A stretch of 64,000 bases of DNA from an uncultured Eubacteriales bacterium. Lineage in GTDB: Bacteria > Bacillota > Clostridia > Christensenellales > Borkfalkiaceae. The notes under the pieces were generated by a model. That model saw nothing but the letters and a program-made list of their open reading frames with translations. It was not told where the DNA came from and made no database searches. Positions 1 to 8,234 of the stretch are shown here, one piece after another. The stretch spans positions 1-64,000 of the forward strand of contig URKE01000002.1 in NCBI GenBank assembly GCA_900548285.1. Direction: 5' to 3'. Within the stretch, counting starts at the first letter, position 1. Each line of letters starts with the position of its first letter. Position numbers and translations under genes: made by a program.

Positions 1-20
1 GGTCGCGTTTTGACGCGACC
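1..20. repeat. Short palindrome at the left edge
   Basis: ggtcgcg/cgcgacc with a T-A closing pair and a TTTG loop. It is not followed by a T run and is followed by gcctgcggcta, which is close to the arms of the inverted repeat at 36873-36984. Confidence 0.5.
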
Positions 21-84
21 GCCTGCGGCTATACATTATATTCCTTATCACGGCAAAATTAACTATTGATAAGAAACGGAATCC

Positions 85-597
85 CTAAAAAAATCTGCAT
101 ATAAAACAGGCGAAAACCGTTGAAACGAAGGTTGAAAAAAGCGATATTATTATCGGCTTTATCAGCCTTTTTTCTTTTGCCTCGGAGTAATAAACTGCGG
201 AGATGTAAAAGGTCGTTTCGGACGAACCGTAAACTGCGGAAGCGCACAGAGCAATATATGAATCTACGCCGTATTTCTCATAAATTTCGGTGAGCAGAGC
301 AAGGCTTCCTCCGCCCGAAAAAGGCTTTAAAATCACGAGCGGGGCAATTTCGGAGGGTATTCCGAAAAACCCGAAAACCGGCGTAAGAAAAGTTATCAGC
401 GCGTCCGATAACCCGCTTATGCGGAAAAGTTCGGTCATTATGAAAATAGTTACAAGGTAAGGAAAAAGCGAGAAAACAAGAGGTAACGCCCGCCCTGCGC
501 CGACGGCGAAACTGTCGTAAATTTTCACCTTTTTTATCGCCGAATAAACGAACAGCGCGATGAGAAGAACGGGGATTACAAGCGAAATATATTTCAT
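85..597 (-). CDS. spmB: Spore maturation protein B (SpmB)
   Basis: A 170-residue integral membrane protein with about four hydrophobic segments and the nucleoside-recognition (Gate) domain typical of SpmB, including the stretch KPFSGGGSLALL near the middle and YGSSETTFY after it. In the family, SpmA and SpmB act together in core dehydration of the maturing spore; the transported substrate is not known. It follows spmA with an ATGA overlap (start codon at 597), so the two are translationally coupled. Length is normal for the family. No clear terminator is visible between its stop and the left edge. Confidence 0.93.
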   Translation of the reverse strand: MKYISLVIPVLLIALFVYSAIKKVKIYDSFAVGAGRALPLVFSLFPYLVTIFIMTELFRISGLSDALITFLTPVFGFFGIPSEIAPLVILKPFSGGGSLALLTEIYEKYGVDSYIALCASAVYGSSETTFYISAVYYSEAKEKRLIKPIIISLFSTFVSTVFACFICRFF

Positions 598-1205
598 TTT
601 TTTGCGGCCGTCCCGTTTTCGGATTTCCCGTTTCCGGATTTCCCGTTTTCGGATTTCCCGTTTTTGGATTTAAAGATAAAACAAAGCGAAAGCCCCGTTG
701 CCGTGCAGAGGAGCGAAGCGAGCAGGGACGGCAGAAAAACCATCGCCGGCGCGGCGGACGAAAACGACTGCCTAAGCGAAATGACCGTCGTCGGCAGAAG
801 TTGAATACTCGTCGAGGCGAGAACGAAAAGCCTTGTCGCTCCGTCGTGATTTCCGCGGTTGCACATTTTTGTCGTGGCGGATATCCCCGCGGGGGTGGCG
901 ATTCCGCCCATTCCGAGCAGGTTCGCCGAAATATTCACGGCGACGTCGTCCGATTCGTCGTCCGTGAGTTCGCCGAAAAGCAAATTAATCGGTCTGCGGA
1001 GTTTTACGGAAAGTTTTTTGATTATTCCGGAGTCCTCCGCGATCTGCAGAACGCCCGACCACACGGCGTAAATAACTATAAGGTTCATCGAAAGCCCCAC
1101 GGCTTTCTGTCCTCCGCCCGTCATCGCTTCGAGTGCTTTATCGGGCGAAAAAACGGCGAAAACGACGAGAGATATTAAGAATATAAAGGTAAAAATTACG
1201 TTCAC
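594..1205 (-). CDS. spmA: Spore maturation protein A (SpmA)
   Basis: A 203-residue membrane protein of the nucleoside-recognition (Gate) family, first gene of the spmA-spmB pair. Recognisable SpmA features are the N-terminal transmembrane helix, the KLRRPINLLFGEL region, and the NLLGMGGIATPAGI and CNRGNHDGATRLFVLAS blocks. The start is a GTG at 1205 with no obvious Shine-Dalgarno sequence. The C-terminus is unusual: after the last transmembrane segment there is a hydrophilic tail built of 5-residue repeats (NGKS followed by E or G), encoded by a 15-bp tandem repeat at about 611-671. That tail is not part of the conserved family and is probably a local repeat expansion. Confidence 0.93.
   Translation of the reverse strand: MNVIFTFIFLISLVVFAVFSPDKALEAMTGGGQKAVGLSMNLIVIYAVWSGVLQIAEDSGIIKKLSVKLRRPINLLFGELTDDESDDVAVNISANLLGMGGIATPAGISATTKMCNRGNHDGATRLFVLASTSIQLLPTTVISLRQSFSSAAPAMVFLPSLLASLLCTATGLSLCFIFKSKNGKSENGKSGNGKSENGTAAKK
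611..671 (-). repeat. 15-bp tandem repeat coding the SpmA tail
   Basis: Four near-identical copies of a 15-bp unit (plus-strand core cggatttcccgtttt with one or two changes per copy) lie at the 3' end of spmA and encode the pentapeptide NGKS(E/G). The repeat keeps the reading frame and stops just before the spmA stop codon that overlaps spmB. It is likely variable in copy number between strains; this is inference. Confidence 0.75.
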
Positions 1206-1239
1206 GATACAAGTTATGATAAAAATCGCCTTTTTATGT

Positions 1240-1268
1240 TTTACTTTTTCTTAAAAGTATATTATAAT
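1240..1268 (+). promoter_or_regulatory. Sigma-A promoter of metG
   Basis: TTTACT (1240-1245), a 17-bp spacer and TATAAT (1263-1268) lie about 40 bp upstream of the metG start, in the divergent gap between spmA and metG. Four of six -35 bases and all six -10 bases match the vegetative consensus. No T-box leader is seen between it and metG. Confidence 0.6.
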
Positions 1269-1308
1269 AAAAGTATATCAAGCATATCAACGAAGGCAGA
1301 TCGGACAT

Positions 1309-3249
1309 ATGAAAGAGAAATATTATATAACGACGGCAATCGCTTACACTTCGTCCAAGCCGCATATAGGCAACACTTACGAGGCGATTCTTGCCGACAG
1401 TATAGCGAGATTCAGAAAAAAACAGGGTTACGACGTTTATTTGCAGACGGGAACGGACGAACACGGGCAGAAAATCGAAGAAAAAGCCCGCAAATTCGGC
1501 AAATCTCCCAAAGAATACGTCGATATGGTTTCGGACGAGATCAAATCGGTGTGGAAGTGCGTGAACGTCGATTACGACAACTTTATCAGAACGACCGATA
1601 AATATCACGAAGAACAGGTCCGCAAAATTTTCAAAAAGTTTTACGAGCAGGGCGATATTTATAAGGGCGCGTACGAAGGCTGGTATTGCACCCCGTGCGA
1701 GTCTTTCTGGACGGAAAGCCAACTCGCAGGCGGCAAATGCCCCGATTGCGGCGGCGAAGTGAAAAAAGCCAAAGAGGAAGCGTATTTCTTCAAAATGAGC
1801 AAATACGCTCCCAAACTTATAGATTATATCAACTCCCACCCCGATTTCATCTATCCCGTTTCGAGAAAGAACGAAATGATGAACAATTTCCTTCTTCCGG
1901 GATTGCAGGATCTCTGCGTTTCGAGAACGTCGTTCAAATGGGGTATTCCCGTCGATTTCGATCCGTCGCACGTCGTTTACGTCTGGCTCGACGCGTTGAC
2001 TAATTACATCACCGGCATCGGTTACGACGCGGACGGCAATTCGTCCGAACTTTTCAACGAGTGCTGGCCGTGCGACGTCCACATCATCGGCAAGGACATA
2101 ATCAGATTCCACACCATTTACTGGCCGATATTCCTTATGGCTCTCGGTTTGCCGCTTCCCAAAAAAGTTTTCGGGCATCCGTGGCTTTTGCAGGACGGCG
2201 GTAAAATGTCAAAGTCCAAAGGCAACGTTATGTACGCCGACGATCTCGTGTCCGTTTTCGGCGTTGATCCGGTGAGATATTACGTTTTAGACGATATGCC
2301 TTTCGATAACGACGGACTTATCGGCTGGCAACTTATGACCGATAAAATCAACGGCGATCTCGCCAACGTTTACGGCAACCTCGTCAAGAGAACGGTCGCG
2401 ATGAGCGAAAAATACTTCGGTTGCCTGGTGGAAAGAACCGGCGCGACCGAACCCGTTGACGAAGAACTTAAAAATATCGCCGTTGCCGCTTACGAAAAAG
2501 TCTGCGGATTTATGGACGAATTCCGCGTTTCCGACGCGATCGACGTCGTGTTCGCGCTTCTCAGAAGAGCGAATAAATACGTTGACGAAACCGCGCCGTG
2601 GGTGCTTGCGAAGGACGAAGCGAAACACCCGAGACTGAAAGAGGTTTTATATAATCTTACCGAAACGATAGCGATAGCGGCGTCGCTTCTTGCGCCTTTT
2701 ATGCCGGAAACGTCGGCAAAAGTGCTTGAACAGATAAATTGCCCCGAGAGAGAATATACCGCTCTCGGCGAATTCGGCTTATATCCGGACGGGAACAAAG
2801 TTCAGGCGAACGCGGAAGTGATTTTCGCAAGGCTCGATCAGGCGGAAGTAGACAAAAAAGCCGAGGAAATAAAGAATAAATACGTAGCGGCGGCGGAAAA
2901 AGTCGAAAAAGAAGAGGGAAAATCGGAAATCACGATAGACGATTTTGCTAAAATACAGTTCAGGACGGCTCTCGTAACGGCTTGCGAAAAGGTTGAAAAA
3001 TCCAAAAAACTTCTTAAACTTTCGCTTAAGGTCGGAGATGAAACAAGAACGGTCGCAAGCGGCATCGCGGAGTGGTATAAGCCCGAAGAACTCGTCGGCA
3101 AAAACGTCGTGCTTGTTTATAATCTCAAACCCGCGAAACTTTGCGGAGTGGAAAGTCAGGGCATGATTCTCTGCGCCGAAAAGGACGGTAAACTTTCGAT
3201 TGTTTCGCCCGAAAAGGGAGAAATTCCCGACGGGGCGACGGTGAGATAA
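1309..3249 (+). CDS. metG: Methionyl-tRNA synthetase
   Basis: Class I aminoacyl-tRNA synthetase that charges tRNA-Met with methionine in the cytoplasm, 646 residues. The HIGH-type motif is HIGN at residues 19-22 and the KMSKS motif is at 299-303. The four zinc-knuckle cysteines are in CTPC (127, 130) and CPDC (144, 147). The last ~110 residues are the EMAP-II-like tRNA-binding domain (from about IDDFAKIQFRTALVTACEKV), so this is the long dimeric form common in Firmicutes. tatD starts within its stop codon region (TAATG), forming an operon metG-tatD-radical SAM-rsmA. Confidence 0.97.
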   Translation: MKEKYYITTAIAYTSSKPHIGNTYEAILADSIARFRKKQGYDVYLQTGTDEHGQKIEEKARKFGKSPKEYVDMVSDEIKSVWKCVNVDYDNFIRTTDKYHEEQVRKIFKKFYEQGDIYKGAYEGWYCTPCESFWTESQLAGGKCPDCGGEVKKAKEEAYFFKMSKYAPKLIDYINSHPDFIYPVSRKNEMMNNFLLPGLQDLCVSRTSFKWGIPVDFDPSHVVYVWLDALTNYITGIGYDADGNSSELFNECWPCDVHIIGKDIIRFHTIYWPIFLMALGLPLPKKVFGHPWLLQDGGKMSKSKGNVMYADDLVSVFGVDPVRYYVLDDMPFDNDGLIGWQLMTDKINGDLANVYGNLVKRTVAMSEKYFGCLVERTGATEPVDEELKNIAVAAYEKVCGFMDEFRVSDAIDVVFALLRRANKYVDETAPWVLAKDEAKHPRLKEVLYNLTETIAIAASLLAPFMPETSAKVLEQINCPEREYTALGEFGLYPDGNKVQANAEVIFARLDQAEVDKKAEEIKNKYVAAAEKVEKEEGKSEITIDDFAKIQFRTALVTACEKVEKSKKLLKLSLKVGDETRTVASGIAEWYKPEELVGKNVVLVYNLKPAKLCGVESQGMILCAEKDGKLSIVSPEKGEIPDGATVR

Positions 3250-4013
3250 TGTTCACCGACGCGCACGCTCATTTAACGGACGATAAATACGGCGGAGAAA
3301 TCGCCGGGATAATAAAAAATTACCGCGAAGCGGGCGTGGGAGCGGTGGTCGATTCGGGTTTCGACGTCGATTCGTCGCTCAAAGCCGCCGCTCTTGCGGA
3401 AAAGTACGACGATATGTATTTCACGGCGGGCGTTCACCCGGACGAAGCGTCGACGTTCACGGCGGAAGCCGAGGAAACGATAAGAGCGCTTGCGGCAAAG
3501 AAAAAATGCGTTGGCATAGGCGAAACGGGTTTTGATTTTCATTGGAACAAATCGCCCGAAAAAGCGCAGGAAGAAGCCTTTGAAAGGCAACTTTTCATCG
3601 CCCGCGAATTCAATCTGCCGATGGTTATCCACTCGCGCGACGCTACGAAAAAAACGCTCGATTTTCTCAAAGAAAGGCGGGAACTGCTGAAAAACGGATT
3701 TCTGATGCACTGTTTCGGCGAGAGCGAGGAAATCGCGCGCGAATACGTCGAACTCGGCGCGTACTTTTCCTTCGGCGGAGTGATAACTTTCAGAAACGCA
3801 AAAAAAGAGGGCGTTATAAGGCTGATTCCTTCCGACAGAATTCTGACGGAAACGGATTGTCCGTATCTTTCGCCCGAACCTTTCCGTGGGACGGTGAACG
3901 ACCCCTCGAGGATTCCGATAATCGCAAAAAAGCTCGCCGAGGTAAAGGGCGTTTCCCTTTCCGAAGCGGAAAACATAACAGAAACGAATTTCAAAAGGTT
4001 TTACAGGATATAA
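3249..4013 (+). CDS. tatD: TatD family metal-dependent hydrolase
   Basis: A 254-residue TIM-barrel hydrolase of the TatD family, which acts as a metal-dependent DNase in characterised members. Visible metal and active-site motifs are the N-terminal DAHAHL, the GETGFDFHW segment with its Glu ligand, VIHSRDA, the histidine in LMHCFGE, and TETDCPYL near the end. The start codon overlaps the metG stop (TAATG), the standard metG-tatD arrangement of Firmicutes. The next gene starts 3 bp after its stop and belongs to the radical SAM family specifically linked to tatD. Confidence 0.95.
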   Translation: MFTDAHAHLTDDKYGGEIAGIIKNYREAGVGAVVDSGFDVDSSLKAAALAEKYDDMYFTAGVHPDEASTFTAEAEETIRALAAKKKCVGIGETGFDFHWNKSPEKAQEEAFERQLFIAREFNLPMVIHSRDATKKTLDFLKERRELLKNGFLMHCFGESEEIAREYVELGAYFSFGGVITFRNAKKEGVIRLIPSDRILTETDCPYLSPEPFRGTVNDPSRIPIIAKKLAEVKGVSLSEAENITETNFKRFYRI

Positions 4014-4016
4014 TAA

Positions 4017-4610
4017 ATGGATACTTACGCTTACGAACTTGACGGAAAACTTTATATCAACCTTACGAACAGATGTTCCAACGACTGCGTTTTTTGCGTG
4101 CGAAACGGAAAAGAATCCTATTTCGGCAACAAACTCTGGTTGTCAAAGGAGCCTTCGGCCGACGAAGTTCTCGCCGCTCTCCCGCAAACGGGTTACGACG
4201 AGGTTGTTTTCTGCGGTTTCGGAGAGCCTACTTTCAGAGTGAAAGAGATAGTAGAAATCGGAAGAGAACTCAAAAAACGCGGATATATCGTTCGGCTCGA
4301 TACGAACGGGCAGGGCAATCTGATCAACGGAAGGGACATAACCGGAGAACTCGCGGAAGCGGTTGACAAGGTGAACGTGAGCCTCAACGAATGTGATGCG
4401 GAAAAGTATTTCGATATCTGCAGACCGGTTTTCGGCGAAGACGCTTATTCCGAGCTTATTTCTTTCGCGAAAAAATGCAGGGATCGCGGGCTTTACGTCA
4501 CGTTTTCGGTTGTGGACGTAATCGGCGCGGAATCGATTGAAAAATGTAAAAAAATCGCCGCCGAAGCGGGTATTCCTTTAAGAGTAAGAGAATTTATCAA
4601 GGACAGTTGA
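4017..4610 (+). CDS. TatD-linked radical SAM protein
   Basis: A small (197-residue) radical SAM protein. The CX3CX2C iron-sulfur motif is CSNDCVFC with Cys20, Cys24 and Cys27, followed by the SAM-binding GFGEPT sequence. It lacks any C-terminal SPASM-type extension. Position directly between tatD and rsmA matches the family described as TatD-linked radical SAM proteins; its reaction and substrate are unknown. It is translationally coupled to rsmA (TGATG). It occupies the place where many Firmicutes have rnmV (ribonuclease M5). Confidence 0.88.
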   Translation: MDTYAYELDGKLYINLTNRCSNDCVFCVRNGKESYFGNKLWLSKEPSADEVLAALPQTGYDEVVFCGFGEPTFRVKEIVEIGRELKKRGYIVRLDTNGQGNLINGRDITGELAEAVDKVNVSLNECDAEKYFDICRPVFGEDAYSELISFAKKCRDRGLYVTFSVVDVIGAESIEKCKKIAAEAGIPLRVREFIKDS

Positions 4611-5449
4611 TGCAGTTAAAAGATATATTAAACAAAAACGGTTTCAGGTTCAACAAGCGGTTCGGGCAGAATTTTCTGACCGACCCCGTTCTGCTGGACG
4701 ATATCGTCGCGAAATCGGGCATAACCGAAAACGACACGGTCGTGGAGATAGGTTGCGGCGGGGGAACGCTCACCGCGGCAATCGCGAAAAAGGCGAAGAG
4801 AGTTATAGGGTTCGAGATAGACGCGAATCTCAAGCCCGTTCTCGCAGAAACGCTCGCGGGGTTCGATAACGTCGAGATAATTTTCAAGGACGTTATGAAA
4901 ACCGGAACCGAAGAAATAGAGAAAATCTGCGGCGGTGAATTTTCCGTCGTCGCGAATATTCCGTATTATATAACCACTCCGATACTGATGAAATTCGTCG
5001 AGGAATCGGAAAAGGTGAAGAGCATAACGGTCACGATCGAAGCCGAAGTCGCCGACAGGCTGACCGCAAAGCCCGGCACGGAAGATTACGGCGCGATAAC
5101 CGCGGGGATAGACCTCGTGGGCAACGCCGAGCAACTTCTGTTCATCGACAGAAAGAAATTTTATCCTGCGCCCAACGTGGATTCCGCCGTGGTGAAAATC
5201 ACGATGGACCGGAACAAATATCCGGGCGCGGACAAAAAGGCTTACAGAGCGGCGGTGAGATGCGCTTTTGCCAGCAGAAGAAAAACGCTCGCGAACAATC
5301 TGATGCAATCGTTCAGAATTCCGCGCGAAGAGGCTAACGAAATAATCTGCGCCGTCACGGATAATCCGCTTGCGAGAGGTGAAACTTTTTCCACGGAGGA
5401 TTTCGTCGCGTTGTCGGCAGAACTGAAAAAACACAATATAAAGTTTTAA
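4610..5449 (+). CDS. rsmA: 16S rRNA dimethyltransferase RsmA (KsgA)
   Basis: SAM-dependent enzyme that dimethylates two adjacent adenosines in the 3' terminal helix of 16S rRNA. The protein shows KRFGQNFL near the N-terminus, the SAM-binding VVEIGCGGGTLT, the catalytic NIPYYITTPIL and the typical RRKTLANNL near the C-terminus. I use the ATG at 4610, which overlaps the upstream stop (TGATG); a TTG one codon earlier (4607) is also possible. Last gene of the metG operon; the sequence after it moves into A/T-rich repeats. Confidence 0.96.
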   Translation: MQLKDILNKNGFRFNKRFGQNFLTDPVLLDDIVAKSGITENDTVVEIGCGGGTLTAAIAKKAKRVIGFEIDANLKPVLAETLAGFDNVEIIFKDVMKTGTEEIEKICGGEFSVVANIPYYITTPILMKFVEESEKVKSITVTIEAEVADRLTAKPGTEDYGAITAGIDLVGNAEQLLFIDRKKFYPAPNVDSAVVKITMDRNKYPGADKKAYRAAVRCAFASRRKTLANNLMQSFRIPREEANEIICAVTDNPLARGETFSTEDFVALSAELKKHNIKF

Positions 5450-5493
5450 ACAAAGCGACATATTAAAGATATTAAAAACAAAGCGACATATTA
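5448..5493 (+). repeat. 18-bp direct repeat ahead of the coat-like gene
   Basis: The sequence aaacaaagcgacatatta occurs at 5448-5465 and again, identical, at 5476-5493, a period of 28 bp. The second copy ends at the -35 position of the sporulation-type promoter upstream of the 5551 gene. It could be a paired binding site for a regulator or a simple duplication; nothing in the sequence decides this. Confidence 0.8.
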
Positions 5494-5522
5494 ACATTTT
5501 TAAACGCTTTCGGCATATATTA
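5493..5522 (+). promoter_or_regulatory. Sigma-K/sigma-E-like sporulation promoter
   Basis: AACA at 5493-5496, a 17-bp gap and CATATATTA at 5514-5522 match the mother-cell late sporulation pattern (mACm, 16-17 bp, CATAnnnTA) known from Bacillus subtilis sigma-K. The predicted start of transcription would lie about 20 bp before the strong ribosome site aaggagg of the next gene. The match is by eye and such A/T-rich patterns can occur by chance. Confidence 0.45.
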
Positions 5523-5550
5523 AAATGAGAGCGTTTTAAGGAGGTTTAAT

Positions 5551-6189
5551 ATGTCGTTCTTTACAAACAACGCATCGGACAGATGTCCCGGCAGAATAAA
5601 CGGCAATCCTGTAAACGGGCTGTGCGAAAAGGTATGCGTAGAAGCCGAAAAAGTGTTCGACGCCTGCATCCGTCAGACTCAGGAAGAGGGCATAACGCTT
5701 GCGCTTACCGGGTTTAACCCCGCAAATCCCGTTTATCCGCTTACGTTTCTCAGCGCGAGAAGCATCGGCAACGAGGGCGTTTTAACCAACGTCACCGTAG
5801 ACAGGCTTCCCGACAGAGAGCGTTTCGGCAGGGTTCAGGCAACGGTCACCGTTCCGATGGAAGTGATATACACCGACGCCAACGGCGTGAGAGGCACGGC
5901 GACTTCTTCGGTTTCGTTCGACGTCGATATAGTTATGTACATACCCGAGCCGTCGATAATACCGTATAAAATCAATTCCGTCGTATCTATCGTCGCGCCC
6001 GAAGGGATTTATACCGATACCGCCACGTTCACCGTGTCGTGCTGCGTAACGATAATAATGAAAGTTGTCATGACGGTGGAACTTCTGCTTCCGTCTTACG
6101 GCTACGCAACTTTGCCGCAGTGTCAGGAATACACGCAAGAAGTATGTTCGGGATTTTTCGATCTCCCGATTTATCCCGGAAACACTTAA
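5551..6189 (+). CDS. Uncharacterised, possible spore-coat-type protein
   Basis: A 212-residue protein with no enzyme motif, signal peptide or convincing transmembrane helix. The N-terminus has a cysteine-rich segment (GLCEKVCVEAEKVFDACIRQ, about residues 24-43), and the rest is rich in Val/Thr/Ile beta-strand-like sequence with a second CC pair and late cysteines. I recognise the PVNGLCEKVC-type opening from hypothetical proteins of Clostridia, but not a named function. Context hints at the spore: a sigma-K-like promoter upstream, a very strong ribosome site (aaggaggt) and a monocistronic unit closed by a terminator. A coat or exosporium role is inference. Confidence 0.7.
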   Translation: MSFFTNNASDRCPGRINGNPVNGLCEKVCVEAEKVFDACIRQTQEEGITLALTGFNPANPVYPLTFLSARSIGNEGVLTNVTVDRLPDRERFGRVQATVTVPMEVIYTDANGVRGTATSSVSFDVDIVMYIPEPSIIPYKINSVVSIVAPEGIYTDTATFTVSCCVTIIMKVVMTVELLLPSYGYATLPQCQEYTQEVCSGFFDLPIYPGNT

Positions 6190-6223
6190 CGTCAAGTATA
6201 GTCAAATCGGCTGAGCCGGTTAT

Positions 6224-6252
6224 GCCCGAAGGAAAAACCTTCGGGCTTTTTT
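6224..6252 (+). terminator. Rho-independent terminator after the coat-like gene
   Basis: Perfect stem cccgaagg/ccttcggg with an AAAAA loop and a run of T residues directly after it. Confidence 0.9.
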
Positions 6253-6283
6253 GCGTCAAGTTATCTTGCAGGGCTGTAAAAAG

Positions 6284-6312
6284 TTGATAAAAAAAAGAAA
6301 ATGTGTTATAAT
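6284..6312 (+). promoter_or_regulatory. Sigma-A promoter of the metallophosphoesterase gene
   Basis: TTGATA (6284-6289), 17 bp, TATAAT (6307-6312). The -10 box overlaps an in-frame ATG at 6301, which therefore cannot be the translation start; the GTG at 6334 lies about 15 bp after the expected transcription start. Confidence 0.8.
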
Positions 6313-6333
6313 TGCCCGAGAGGAGAGAAAGCC

Positions 6334-7032
6334 GTGAAATTTTATGCCGTGAGCGATCTTCATATGTGCAGCAAAGGCTCCAAGCCGATGGATATTTTCG
6401 GCGCGAAGTGGGAGAATTATCTTGAAAAGATTTTCGCCGACTGGAACGCGAAAGTAACCGACGACGACGTCGTTATGATCGGCGGCGACATAAGTTGGGC
6501 GATGGATTTGCCCGAGGCGCTTGAAGATATCGCCGCGTTATGCCCGCTTAAGGGCAAAAAAGTACTGATACGCGGCAATCACGATTACTGGTGGAAAAGT
6601 ATATCTAAAATAAGAAATTCTCTTCCCGAGGGGTTTTACGCTCTTCAGAACGACTGCGTTAAATTCGGAAACAAGATAATCTGCGGAACGCGAGGCTGGT
6701 GCGTCGACGGCTCGCCGGACTTCGGGGAGAAGGACGTGAAAATTTACGTCCGCGAATCGGAACGGCTGAAACTCGCGATGGCGGCGGCGAAAAAAATCAG
6801 AGAAGAAAACGACGAGTTGATATGTCTGATTCATTATCCGCCCTTCAACGTAAGGCGTGAAAACTCGCTTTTCACCGACATTTTCGAAGAAAACGGAGTG
6901 GCAAAGGTCGTTTACGGGCATCTGCACGGAAAGGAATGCAGAACCGATCTGAAAATAGTCAAAAACGGGGTGGAATATTATCTCACTTCGTGCGATCAGG
7001 CGGATAATAAACTGACTCTCATCGCCGAATAA
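6334..7032 (+). CDS. Metallophosphoesterase
   Basis: Calcineurin-like phosphoesterase of 232 residues. All metal-binding blocks are visible in order: AVSDLHM, GGDISWAMD, RGNHDYWW, the late HYPP and GHLHG. I choose the GTG at 6334, 7 bp after gaggagag, because the ATG at 6301 lies inside the promoter. Members of this family cleave phosphomonoesters or phosphodiesters; the substrate of this subgroup is not known. It is a single-gene unit or leads into the permease 54 bp downstream. Confidence 0.9.
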   Translation: MKFYAVSDLHMCSKGSKPMDIFGAKWENYLEKIFADWNAKVTDDDVVMIGGDISWAMDLPEALEDIAALCPLKGKKVLIRGNHDYWWKSISKIRNSLPEGFYALQNDCVKFGNKIICGTRGWCVDGSPDFGEKDVKIYVRESERLKLAMAAAKKIREENDELICLIHYPPFNVRRENSLFTDIFEENGVAKVVYGHLHGKECRTDLKIVKNGVEYYLTSCDQADNKLTLIAE

Positions 7033-7085
7033 AAATCGAACCCGATAATATAAACCTGTTAAAATACGAAACAAAGGACTGAAAC

Positions 7086-8189
7086 ATGGAAAACGTTTGC
7101 AACGAAAACGAAGAAAAGTCGTTTAAAAAAACCGTAAAAAAACTTGCGTCGCGCTGGTTTATCGACGCGTTCTCGGGCATGGCTCAAGGACTTTTCTGCA
7201 CGCTCATCGCAGGCACTATTCTCGCGTTGATTGCGGGTTGGATAGGCAATAACGCGTTCGGAAACATCGTAAATACCATAGCGAACGTCGCAAAAACTTC
7301 TATGGGATTCGGAATAGGCGCGGGAATCGCTCACTCTTTGGGCGCGAAAAAACTCACGATGTTTTCGGCTGCCGTCGCGGGGTTCGTCGGCGCGTGGGCG
7401 GATAAGATTTCGGGCGGAAGCCTCTCCGTAACGATGGGTATGCCCGGCAATCCGATAGGGGCTTACGTCGTGTCGCTTCTGTGCGTGGAAATCGTATCGC
7501 TTTACGCCGGAAAGACTAAGTTCGATATTCTCATCGTTCCGCTCGGCACGCTCGTTTTGTGTCTCGGCGGAATTTACGTCGCTTATCCGTTTATCTTCCT
7601 TATAACCAAACTCGGCGCGCTCATATCCAGAGCGACCGAGATTACGCCTTTCTTCATGGGTATAATAATTTCCGTCGTAATGGGCGTTCTTCTCACGATG
7701 CCCACTTCGTCCGCCGCTATCTGGCTGTCCGTCGCAAGCGGAATTACGGACGACGCGATGCTCATCGCGGGCGGCGCGGCGGTTGTCGGATGCAGTTGCC
7801 ATATGATAGGTTTTGCCGTGGCTTCTTTCAGAGAAAACGGCGTTTCGGGGCTTGTTTCGCAAGGAATAGGTACGAGTATGCTCCAGATACCCAACATAAT
7901 GAAAAAACCCGCGATAATGCTCCCGGAAATAATTTCGAGCGCGATTTTAGGTCCCGTTTCCACTTGTCTTTTCGGCTTGAAGTGCAACGCTTCGGGCGGC
8001 GGAATGGGAACGAGCGGGCTTGTAGGCGTGTTCGGGACGATAGAGGCGAGCGCGGGCATGAACCCGTGGATTCTCGCTCTCGGCATCGCGCTTCTGTTGT
8101 TTATCCTGCCGGCGGCGTTGTCGTTCGGCTTTTCGGAATTGTTCCGCAAAATCGGGTGGATAAAATTCGGCGATCAGAAACTCGACTGA
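7086..8189 (+). CDS. PTS IIC-like membrane permease
   Basis: A 367-residue polytopic membrane protein with about ten hydrophobic helices, rich in Gly and Ala. It resembles the PTS_EIIC_2 family of stand-alone permease domains (blocks such as GMPGNPIGAYV, MPTSSAAIWLS and GGGMGTSGLVG). No IIA, IIB or HPr gene lies nearby, so phosphotransfer-linked sugar uptake cannot be assumed and the substrate is unknown. A ribosome site (aaagga) precedes the ATG. The hairpin at 8235-8267 may terminate its transcript. Confidence 0.85.
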   Translation: MENVCNENEEKSFKKTVKKLASRWFIDAFSGMAQGLFCTLIAGTILALIAGWIGNNAFGNIVNTIANVAKTSMGFGIGAGIAHSLGAKKLTMFSAAVAGFVGAWADKISGGSLSVTMGMPGNPIGAYVVSLLCVEIVSLYAGKTKFDILIVPLGTLVLCLGGIYVAYPFIFLITKLGALISRATEITPFFMGIIISVVMGVLLTMPTSSAAIWLSVASGITDDAMLIAGGAAVVGCSCHMIGFAVASFRENGVSGLVSQGIGTSMLQIPNIMKKPAIMLPEIISSAILGPVSTCLFGLKCNASGGGMGTSGLVGVFGTIEASAGMNPWILALGIALLLFILPAALSFGFSELFRKIGWIKFGDQKLD

Positions 8190-8234
8190 GCCGAAAGCGG
8201 GTATTAAACCTCTTTAAAATTAATAAAACAAGAG

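Noticed and set aside
1..84. Terminator of the spm operon at the left edge
   Set aside because: The palindrome at 1-20 and a 7-bp stem at 44-73 have no T run on the minus strand, so termination is not supported.
1234..2178. Minus-strand frame opposite metG
   Set aside because: Shadow of the metG coding strand; no family resemblance and no ribosome site.
6301..6333. Start of the metallophosphoesterase at the ATG at 6301
   Set aside because: The -10 box TATAAT occupies 6307-6312, so this ATG is not on the message; the GTG at 6334 has a good ribosome site.
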